DNA of 27,406 nucleotides from JBNKDD01 sp050288085 (lineage in GTDB: Bacteria > Chloroflexota > Anaerolineae > Aggregatilineales > UBA3940): contig JBNKDD010000046.1 in the NCBI GenBank assembly GCA_050288085.1, forward strand, positions 1 to 27,406. Direction: 5' to 3'. Each line of letters opens with the position of its first letter. Positions within the stretch are counted from its first letter, which is position 1. Below are positions 21,382 through 27,406 of this stretch, piece after piece. Below the pieces are notes generated by a model. It ran no database searches. It was given only the letters and a program-made list of their open reading frames with translations, and was not told the origin of the DNA. Both the position numbers and the translations under genes were made by a program.

Positions 21382-23929
21382 GCTTCCACTTGCTCTCAGT
21401 TATTTAAAGGGCCGCCCGACCCGGACGATCATGACCATCCTGTCGATTGTGATCGGCGTGATGATCATGTTTGGCCTGAACGGGATGTCCCCGGCAATCA
21501 GGGATATGTTCACCAGCAACGCCGAATCGACATCTCTGGCTAATGTTGATCTGTACGTGACCCGCCGTGACGGCAGCTTTTTCCGCCAGGAATATGTGCA
21601 AAACGTAAGGTCTGTTGATGGCGTTGCTTCAACCACCGGGATGGTCATGAAGTCGGTATCACTGCCCCTTGAACACTATCAGACCCCGGATGGCAATGAC
21701 ATCAACACCATTCTGATTTTTGGCGTTGACACCTCCGTAGACGACGATGCCTTCAATATCGTTGTGGCCGGTGGCCGCCGCCTGATCGATGGGCGGGCGC
21801 TGGAACCGGGCGACGGTCAGGTCGTCTTGATCTCCCAGCAGTTCGCCGACGGGCTGGGGATCGGTGTTGGCGATGATGTAGAACTGCCCGGTGCAAGCGG
21901 CTGGATGACGTTCAAGGTAATCGGCATCCTTGATGAGCCGGGTGTACTGCTCGGCAACCAGAACGTCTTTATGCCCGTTGAATACGCCCAGGATTTACTG
22001 AACACCCCCGACCGGATCAATATCATCATGGCCCGTTACGCGGAAGGGACCGACGCCCGCGCGATTGACGCCGAAGTCCAGTCGATGTTTGGCCGGGGCT
22101 ATGAACTGGCCCCGCTGGAAGGCGGGCAGGACATCTGGTCAGCGCTGATGGAATTCATGAACGTGATCTTTACCATGTTTGGGCTGCTGGCCCTGGCAAT
22201 GGCGGGCCTGATCATGTACAACACCTTCCGTACCAGCGTGGTTGAACGCCAGCGTGATATCGGCCTGCTGCGAGCGGTCGGAGCACGGCGCGGCGTGGTC
22301 ATGCGTATCGTATTGATGGAAGGCATGATCCAGGCGGTGCTGGGTACAGTGCTGGGAATGGTATTCGGATTCGGGTTTGCTTACCTGGCCCGGGCCGGTT
22401 TAAGCACAATCTTCGAGGGCCTGCTGGGTAGCCCACTGGGCCAACCCCGCTTCGAACCGCTAACCTTTATCGTCTCGATCATCTTCGGGTTGGGCATCCC
22501 GCTGTTAAGCGTCTTCCTGCCCGCACGTGGAGCCAGCCAGGTCACACCATTGGAGGCCATGCGCCCATCAACCATAGAACATGAGAAATCCATCCAGCGC
22601 AGCCGGTTGATTGTTGGCCTGATCCTTCTGGTGCTGGGCCTGGCCGGATTGTTTAGCGGGGTATTCCAACTGATGGCATTGGGAATGCTGTTCTTCCTGC
22701 TGGCCCTGGGGATGCTTGGCCCGCTGCTGATCACCCCGGTCACGGCCTTCTTTAACCGGGTGCTGCTGCTGGTCTTCGGGCAGGAAGGCGGTTTAGCGGC
22801 AGGCAACATCGCCCGCCAGCCGCGCCGCGCCTCGGTGACCTCCTCCTCGCTGATGGTCAGCCTCGCGATCCTGATCGGGTTGGGTGGAATGCTGGCCTCG
22901 ATCTACGGTGGTGCAGCCAAATTCATGGACTCCAGCCTGCGGTCAGATTACGTGATGATGGCCGGATTGATCGCCACCAATGATACGCTGGGTGCTGGAC
23001 CCGACCTGGCCGAAAACGTCAAGCGGTTACGCGGCGTCGAAGAACTGACCACCATGCGCCAGATCGACGTAACCAATGGAGATGGTATCGGCATCCGTCT
23101 GATCGGGATCGACCCCATCAACTACGGTCGCATCGGCGGTCTGACCTTCATCGAAGGCGATCAGTCAGCCTTCGGACAGATGGAAGGCGGGGAGAATGTG
23201 ATCGTCAATGGCCGCTACGCCTCGCAATTCGGCGTGGAGGTGGGCGACACCATCACGCTGGACACCGATCATGGCCCGGCCAGCTATAAGATAGCCGCCG
23301 TCGGCCTTGACTATTTGAATATCAAGCTGCCCACCATCTACATTGATCAGGTATCGCTCACCAGGGGATACGGCGTGCGCAACGACCTATTCCTGCTGAT
23401 CAACGCCGAACCGGGCGCAGACATTGAGCAGTTAGAAGAGGATCTGCTGGCTACCGCGCAGCAGTATCCCGGTTTTGGCATCATCTCCCGTGACCAGTTA
23501 CACAAAAGCGCCATCCAGACGGCTGAGGCCGGTACCATTGCAATGAACATTGTTCTCGCCCTGCTGGCAGCACCGTCCCTGTTGGGGTTAGCCAACGCAA
23601 TGGGAATCAACGTCATCGAGCGAACCCGCGAGATCGGGATGCTGCGAGCGGTCGGAGCACGGCGGCGGCAGGTTCGCCGGATGATCATCGCCGAGAGCCT
23701 GCTCCTCTCCCTGATGGGAATCTCGCTCGGCATTGTGAGTGGCATCTTCCTGAGCATGCTGATGACCGGTGTGCTTGAATTTGCCGGATTGGTCATCCCC
23801 TACTCCTTCCCGGCAGTTGGCGTCCTGACCGCCATCGCAGTCGGGTTGCTGGCCGGAGTAGTTGCCGCCATGATCCCGGCCCGCCGCGCATCAGACTTGC
23901 AGATTGTCGCAGCGCTGGCCTATGAATAA
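21374..23929 (+). CDS. Duplicated FtsX-family ABC transporter permease
   Basis: The 851-residue protein has a first TM at the N-terminus (TIMTILSIVIGVMIMFGLNG), a large MacB-like extracytoplasmic domain, an FtsX core with the coupling signature ERQRDIGLLRAVGARR near residue 290, central TMs, a second extracytoplasmic domain and a second FtsX core, ERTREIGMLRAVGARR, near residue 755. Two fused permease halves are typical of exporters with one large permease and a separate ATPase. ATG 21374 has a GGAGGA site and overlaps the ATPase stop. The two signatures share 25 identical nucleotides (22266-22290 and 23640-23664). The likely job is export or membrane extraction of a lipophilic or peptidic substrate, not otherwise specified. 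Confidence 0.93.
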   Translation: MLELPLALSYLKGRPTRTIMTILSIVIGVMIMFGLNGMSPAIRDMFTSNAESTSLANVDLYVTRRDGSFFRQEYVQNVRSVDGVASTTGMVMKSVSLPLEHYQTPDGNDINTILIFGVDTSVDDDAFNIVVAGGRRLIDGRALEPGDGQVVLISQQFADGLGIGVGDDVELPGASGWMTFKVIGILDEPGVLLGNQNVFMPVEYAQDLLNTPDRINIIMARYAEGTDARAIDAEVQSMFGRGYELAPLEGGQDIWSALMEFMNVIFTMFGLLALAMAGLIMYNTFRTSVVERQRDIGLLRAVGARRGVVMRIVLMEGMIQAVLGTVLGMVFGFGFAYLARAGLSTIFEGLLGSPLGQPRFEPLTFIVSIIFGLGIPLLSVFLPARGASQVTPLEAMRPSTIEHEKSIQRSRLIVGLILLVLGLAGLFSGVFQLMALGMLFFLLALGMLGPLLITPVTAFFNRVLLLVFGQEGGLAAGNIARQPRRASVTSSSLMVSLAILIGLGGMLASIYGGAAKFMDSSLRSDYVMMAGLIATNDTLGAGPDLAENVKRLRGVEELTTMRQIDVTNGDGIGIRLIGIDPINYGRIGGLTFIEGDQSAFGQMEGGENVIVNGRYASQFGVEVGDTITLDTDHGPASYKIAAVGLDYLNIKLPTIYIDQVSLTRGYGVRNDLFLLINAEPGADIEQLEEDLLATAQQYPGFGIISRDQLHKSAIQTAEAGTIAMNIVLALLAAPSLLGLANAMGINVIERTREIGMLRAVGARRRQVRRMIIAESLLLSLMGISLGIVSGIFLSMLMTGVLEFAGLVIPYSFPAVGVLTAIAVGLLAGVVAAMIPARRASDLQIVAALAYE

Positions 23930-23952
23930 TAGCGCTTCATCGTTCAAAAAAG

Positions 23953-23979
23953 AGCCACTCAAAAAAGAGTGGCTTTTTT
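23953..23979 (+). terminator. Rho-independent terminator of the ABC operon
   Basis: AGCCACTC (23953-23960) and GAGTGGCT (23967-23974) form an 8-bp stem with an A6 loop, running into six T residues (23974-23979). It lies 23 nt after the permease stop. The A-run before the stem makes it partly bidirectional. Confidence 0.92.
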
Positions 23980-24062
23980 CATGCCCTGTCTAGGGCAATC
24001 AATTCAAACCCACCGGAACGCCCAAAGGTCGTCACAGACTTCACGGCTAAAGCGAGCACGGA

Positions 24063-24083
24063 GCCACGAAGTTCATTCGTGGC
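24063..24083. repeat. GCCACGAA hairpin, copy 2 with compensatory change
   Basis: GCCACGAA-GTTCA-TTCGTGGC keeps the 8-bp stem of the copy at 17803, but a G-C pair is replaced by A-T on both arms, and the loop differs by one base. The flank GGCGGCTTA also resembles copy 1 (GGCGGCCTA). Confidence 0.75.
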
Positions 24084-24181
24084 GGCTTAACAAAAAAGCG
24101 ATTGTCCTTATACCATGTCCCAAATCAGTAGAAAACGCCACGCCGATCCGATACAATCAGCAGAAAAAGGATTGACAAAAC

Positions 24182-25057
24182 ATGGACAAAAGAAGCAAAA
24201 GCTCACTGATTGCCTTGCCGGTTGTCTTGATCATCGCAGCGGGTCTGGCGCTGGCTGGCAGCCAGGGAAGCGTAACTGCATTTGGCCTGCCGATGTTCGC
24301 TCTCTGCGTGGCGCTGGCCTTTATCATCCAATGGATTGCCTTTATCCCGGCCTTTATCAATCAAACCGAAAAGTTCTATGACCTGACCGGCAGCATCACC
24401 TACCTGACCGTGACCGTAGTTGCCATCATTTTCAGCCCTGGGATTGGGCCGCGCTCACTGCTGCTGGTGATACTGGTAGCCGTCTGGGCGATTCGACTGG
24501 GCACGTTTCTATTCAGGCGGGTGCAGGCCACCGGCTCTGATCAGCGCTTCGACGACATCAAGCCCTCATTTTTCCGATTCCTGCTGACATGGTCGCTGCA
24601 AGGTTTGTGGGTGTCATTCACACTGGCGGCAGCACTGGCGGCGATCACATCAGGCCGTAAACCGGAACTGGACCTGTTTACCCTGATCGGCCTGCTGGTA
24701 TGGCTGGTCGGCTTTGGGATCGAGGTGATCGCCGACCGGCAGAAGAAGCTGTTCCGATCCAACCCTGAAAACACGGGGAAGTTCATCCAGACCGGCCTGT
24801 GGTCCTGGTCGCGGCATCCAAACTATTTTGGCGAGATCGTTTTGTGGATAGGCGTGGCGATCATTGCCCTGCCCACCTTGAGTGGCTGGCAGTGGGTCAC
24901 CCTGATCTCGCCCGTATTTGTCACCCTCCTGCTGACCCGTGTCAGCGGCGTGCCTTTATTAGAGGCGCGGGCGGACAAAAAATGGGGCGGCCAACCGGAC
25001 TACGAAGCCTATAAAGCCCGCACCCCGGTATTGATCCCGCTCCCGCCCCGGTCATAA
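24182..25057 (+). CDS. DUF1295 / steroid 5-alpha-reductase-like membrane protein
   Basis: The 291-residue protein has about six to seven TM segments. The C-terminal half carries the DUF1295 signatures ADRQKKLFRSNPENTGKFIQ, then G-L-W-S-W-S-R-H-P-N-Y-F-G-E, and a PLLEARADKKWG-x-x-Y-x-x-Y-K-x-R-T ending. The RHPNYFGE region is shared with NADPH-dependent steroid/enone reductases and isoprenylcysteine methyltransferases, where it forms part of the cofactor pocket. Bacterial DUF1295 members are mostly uncharacterised. An AAGGA site lies about 10 nt before the ATG. It converges with the PAS-UbiA gene; a lipid or prenyl substrate would fit that neighbour but is inference. Confidence 0.9.
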   Translation: MDKRSKSSLIALPVVLIIAAGLALAGSQGSVTAFGLPMFALCVALAFIIQWIAFIPAFINQTEKFYDLTGSITYLTVTVVAIIFSPGIGPRSLLLVILVAVWAIRLGTFLFRRVQATGSDQRFDDIKPSFFRFLLTWSLQGLWVSFTLAAALAAITSGRKPELDLFTLIGLLVWLVGFGIEVIADRQKKLFRSNPENTGKFIQTGLWSWSRHPNYFGEIVLWIGVAIIALPTLSGWQWVTLISPVFVTLLLTRVSGVPLLEARADKKWGGQPDYEAYKARTPVLIPLPPRS

Positions 25058-25076
25058 TCTGTGGGCTTAGAAATTT

Positions 25077-25138
25077 CCTCCCCTCGTAAAACGAAACGAG
25101 GGGAGGCGGCGAGACAATGACAATGGGCTTAAGCCCAT
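25077..25138. terminator. Hairpin plus palindrome between convergent genes
   Basis: CCTCCCCTCGT (25077-25087) and ACGAGGGGAGG (25096-25106) form an 11-bp stem with an 8-nt loop. It is followed by the 16-bp perfect palindrome ATGGGCTTAAGCCCAT (25123-25138). There is no T-run. The convergent position suggests a bidirectional transcript end or 3' stabilisers. Confidence 0.5.
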
Positions 25139-25166
25139 CGTCCCGTCAGAGAGGGTGAACTCGCCC

Positions 25167-26474
25167 TCACAAATTAATCAGGCTGGCAATCGCATTGTTC
25201 AAGAACAGCCCGACCGAGAGCAAAATCCCCGTCAACATGTGAAGCATAATCGTGCCGCTGTTGGCCCGCACCAGGCTGCGATCCTCGTAATGCCGGAAGG
25301 TGATCACCGAGGTATGAACCGCCAGCGGCAGGGCCAGCAAACTGAGCAAGGCTCCCACCGGCAGCACCCGATCCGCCACCCCGATCAACACGATCACGAA
25401 CGCACCGAACACCAGTCCGGCATATCCCCACCGGGCCGCTTTTTTCCCCATCACGACCACCAGGTTGATCTTCCCGGCTTGTTTATCCCCGGCATAATCC
25501 GGAAATTGATTGATCCACAACACCGCCGTGATCAGCAGCCCAACCGGGATCCCCACAAAGAAATCCAACCATGTCAGCGATCCGGTGAGCGCATAGATCG
25601 CCCCGGCTGTCATGAGCGGGCCGAAGTTCAGCCCCACGATCAACTCACCCAGCCCGCGCCGGGCAGCTAATCGGATTGGCGGAGCCGTGTAGAAATAAGC
25701 ACACAGTAGGCCAATCACCCCAAACAGGATCAGGAGCGGGCCTTGCAGCACCATTAACGCGATTCCCATAATGCTCGCCACCAGCGATGCACCAAGCGCT
25801 ACACGAAACAACCGCGATTCGTCGATCAGCCCCAACTCGATAGAGCGGCTTCCCCCCGTCAAGGGCTGGAAGTAATCGTTGTTGGCCTGATCGGTTCCGC
25901 TTGTCCAATCGAAGTAATCGTTAAACGTATTGGCCGCGACATGTAAGGCAATGCCGCCGACCAGCGCCAGCGCCAGGTACAACCAGGGGAACCGCTCCAC
26001 CCGACCGGAAGCCACCACCCAGGCCGCCGCCACCAAAATCGGAACGATGGTCGCCGTCAGGAACGGGGCACGGGTGATCACCAGCCAGCGGAACAGCCGG
26101 GTGCCAAACCCGATCTCAGGTTCAGCCTGTTCTACCGGAATATCATCCCGCGGGACGGTCACCCCGCAGTATCCGATCTGCTCACCGGCTTTGAAAGTCG
26201 GCGTGATCCGGACATCGGCGGCAAAAGTTGACCCATCCTTGCGCACAAAGACCGTCTGCCCGATGTACTCTCCCTGTTCGCTGGCAGTTTTTAGCCAATC
26301 GCCGACATGCCCCAGCACCGTCAGCCCCGGCGAAAATAGCGACACCCGTTTGGAGCCGACCACCTCCGCCGCCAAATACCCGAAGATTTGCTCCGCACCG
26401 GCATTAAAGGTTTCTATCCGCCCTTCCATATCGCAGGTGATGACACTCTTAAACTGTTTTTGGGAAGCGCTCAT
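25167..26474 (-). CDS. PAS domain fused to UbiA/MenA-type prenyltransferase
   Basis: The 435-residue protein opens with a PAS domain (about 7-110: DMEGRIETFNAGAEQIFGY, then YIGQTVFVRKDGSTFAADVR and a GVTVPRDD end typical of PAS/PAC). A short acidic linker leads into an eight- to nine-TM prenyltransferase (about 125-435). The first Asp-rich motif is N182-x-x-N-D186-YF-D189 with D195; the second is D326-YAG-D330. The block YTAPPIRLAARRGLGELIVG, then L-N-F-G-P-L resembles MenA, which prenylates 1,4-dihydroxy-2-naphthoate for menaquinone. The start has a GAGG site at 5 nt. Both halves are in one frame with no stop between them. A sensor domain on this enzyme class is unusual; redox, oxygen or ligand control of quinone or lipid synthesis is inferred. 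Another aromatic acceptor is possible. Confidence 0.9.
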   Translation of the reverse strand: MSASQKQFKSVITCDMEGRIETFNAGAEQIFGYLAAEVVGSKRVSLFSPGLTVLGHVGDWLKTASEQGEYIGQTVFVRKDGSTFAADVRITPTFKAGEQIGYCGVTVPRDDIPVEQAEPEIGFGTRLFRWLVITRAPFLTATIVPILVAAAWVVASGRVERFPWLYLALALVGGIALHVAANTFNDYFDWTSGTDQANNDYFQPLTGGSRSIELGLIDESRLFRVALGASLVASIMGIALMVLQGPLLILFGVIGLLCAYFYTAPPIRLAARRGLGELIVGLNFGPLMTAGAIYALTGSLTWLDFFVGIPVGLLITAVLWINQFPDYAGDKQAGKINLVVVMGKKAARWGYAGLVFGAFVIVLIGVADRVLPVGALLSLLALPLAVHTSVITFRHYEDRSLVRANSGTIMLHMLTGILLSVGLFLNNAIASLINL

Positions 26475-26647
26475 CAGTTCCTCTCCATTGATAACTTTTA
26501 CAATTTTATAAAACTAATGAATATTATAACGGTATAGGCGGAAGTGTTCAAGTAACATCTGCTAATGGGATGTAAGAACGATCACGCCGGGCGTGACCAC
26601 ATATGTAAAGGTTGTCATGGACAATCGCAGTTCTGATTCCGACTGAG

Positions 26648-26666
26648 CCGCGAAGTTTATTCGCGG
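26648..26666. repeat. CCGCGAA hairpin, copy 3
   Basis: CCGCGAA-GTTTA-TTCGCGG (7-bp stem) matches copy 1 except that the outer pair is lost (the 3' flank reads GGGAGCCTA). It sits 28 nt upstream of the ArsR promoter. Confidence 0.7.
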
Positions 26667-26693
26667 GAGCCTATTTATACTCAAAAGTTCCCC

Positions 26694-26721
26694 TTGACAG
26701 ATTTCGTATTTCGATTATGAT
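26694..26721 (+). promoter_or_regulatory. Promoter of the ArsR-DUF2087 gene
   Basis: TTGACA (26694-26699), a 16-bp spacer and TATGAT (26716-26721) give a good sigma-70-like promoter about 40 nt before the start codon. Confidence 0.75.
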
Positions 26722-26725
26722 CTAA

Positions 26726-26741
26726 TTTGATACACATCAAA
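26726..26741. promoter_or_regulatory. Dyad downstream of the -10, possible ArsR operator
   Basis: TTTGAT-ACAC-ATCAAA is a 6+6 inverted repeat covering the expected transcription start. This placement and its AT-rich half-sites suit ArsR-family autorepression; binding is inferred. Confidence 0.5.
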
Positions 26742-26760
26742 ATTTAGAAGGTGAATAAAA

Positions 26761-27375
26761 ATGGACAACAAAACGGAGGAACTACTCATTCTATTGAAAA
26801 CCCTGGCTGACGAAAGCCGGTTAACTTTGCTGCGTCTCTTATACCAGCGCGAATGTACGGTCGGCGTTCTGGCAGAACAGGTGAACCTGAAAGAACCGAC
26901 TGTTTCACATCATCTCTCGCGGCTGCGGGAAGTCGGATTGGTAACACTCCGGGCCGATGGCAACCAGCGATTTTATCGCCTCAATGAAGGCGGTCTGGCT
27001 CATTTCAAAGACCTGGTAGCTGACATCGAACAGTCGCCCGCCGAACCTGAATCCATGATCTCAGATGACCGATGGATCGATGAGCTGGGCTGGCCGGAGG
27101 AAGATCGCAAGGTGCTGCGCGACCATACACGGAACGGAAAGATCACGCACTTACCGACCAAACATAAGAGACTGTTTGTCATCTTAAGCTGGCTGGCAAC
27201 CTTATTTCAGCCCGATGTTCTGTACACCGAAGCCGAGGTTAACGACATCATCAAGGCCGTCTACGAGGAAGACTACATCGGACTCCGGCGCGATCTGATC
27301 GACATGGGCTACCTCAGGCGTGAACGTGGCGGCGGCAAATACTGGTTAACACCCACAGAAGATGAGGCGATTTAG
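26761..27375 (+). CDS. ArsR-type HTH regulator with C-terminal DUF2087 domain
   Basis: The 204-residue protein has an N-terminal winged helix of the ArsR type (about 1-90: LKTLADESRLTLLRLLYQRE, then the recognition helix LKEPTVSHHLSRLREVGLV and the wing RADGNQRFYRL). A C-terminal DUF2087 domain (about 118-200) has the pattern GKITHLPTKHKRLFVILSWL, then F-Q-P-D-V-L-Y-T-E-A-E-V-N and D-x-x-x-L-R-R-D-L. No typical ArsR metal-binding CxC motif is visible (the only Cys is in RECTVG), so a metal sensor role is doubtful. The start is preceded by an AGAAGG site. It has its own promoter and a dyad at the transcription start, so it is probably autoregulated. Confidence 0.92.
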   Translation: MDNKTEELLILLKTLADESRLTLLRLLYQRECTVGVLAEQVNLKEPTVSHHLSRLREVGLVTLRADGNQRFYRLNEGGLAHFKDLVADIEQSPAEPESMISDDRWIDELGWPEEDRKVLRDHTRNGKITHLPTKHKRLFVILSWLATLFQPDVLYTEAEVNDIIKAVYEEDYIGLRRDLIDMGYLRRERGGGKYWLTPTEDEAI

Positions 27376-27394
27376 AACCTATCTATAACTCACC

Positions 27395-27406
27395 GTAGGG
27401 GCGGCT
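27395..27406. repeat. Start of a GTAGGGGC-type repeat at the window edge
   Basis: GTAGGGGCGGCT runs into the end of the window. The first eight bases match the motif at 10177 and 11950, so this is probably another copy of the dispersed hairpin family, cut by the edge. Confidence 0.4.

Noticed and set aside
25930..26511. 193-codon plus-strand frame opposite the PAS-UbiA gene.
   Set aside because: Ser/Thr/Pro-rich antisense shadow of a well-supported membrane protein; no start context.

Overview
The window reads like a chromosomal segment of a Chloroflexota bacterium, probably of the Anaerolineae type. This is inferred from gene content only: stand-alone receiver proteins sharing a G-x-x-V-W tail, many multi-pass membrane proteins, an ArsR-DUF2087 regulator and many short dispersed hairpin repeats. 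There is no rRNA, tRNA, CRISPR array, transposase or phage gene that I can see. GC content is moderate, and the two-component block (about 4.0-8.0 kb) looks AT-richer than the rest.

Layout. 1-3.7 kb, minus strand: the 5' part of a DMT/YdcZ-type transporter, a GT20 trehalose-6-phosphate synthase-like glucosyltransferase, and a four-S1-domain RNA-binding protein with an acidic repeat tail and a long leader. 4.1-7.9 kb, plus strand: a Cache-HAMP-GAF histidine kinase followed by three separate single-domain receivers. 8.3-10.1 kb, plus strand: a CPBP-family intramembrane protease and an unrecognised polytopic membrane protein in one transcription unit. 10.3-11.9 kb, minus strand: a GT-C-like polytopic membrane protein broken by a frameshift. 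12.1-13.5 kb, plus strand: a MarR regulator with its promoter/operator and an 8-TM protein. 13.7-16.5 kb, plus strand: an acyltransferase-3/SGNH O-acyltransferase and a small membrane-anchored protein. 16.6-18.9 kb, minus strand: a group II truncated haemoglobin, a VOC protein with a clear terminator, and a PRMT-like methyltransferase. 19.1-23.9 kb, plus strand: a HEAT-like protein, then a LolD/MacB-type ABC ATPase translationally coupled to a duplicated FtsX permease that ends in a strong terminator. 24.2-25.1 kb, plus strand: a DUF1295 membrane protein. 25.2-26.5 kb, minus strand: a PAS domain fused to a UbiA/MenA-type prenyltransferase. 26.8-27.4 kb, plus strand: an ArsR-DUF2087 regulator.

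The most unusual intergenic feature is a roughly 104-bp element present three times (6384, 17696, 20540). It is bounded by TTAA/TTAAGT-like ends and folds into two consecutive hairpins. Differences among copies fall mostly in loops or between the hairpin arms. A second hairpin family (GCCRCGAA-gttYa-TTCGYGGC) is also present three times, with a compensatory base-pair change. A third, nested fold-back element sits at 10139-10272. The most unusual protein is the PAS-UbiA fusion, which suggests sensor input to quinone or lipid prenylation. I see no complete, convincing new defence system; the repeat families, the fusion protein and the kinase/three-receiver cluster are the best leads.
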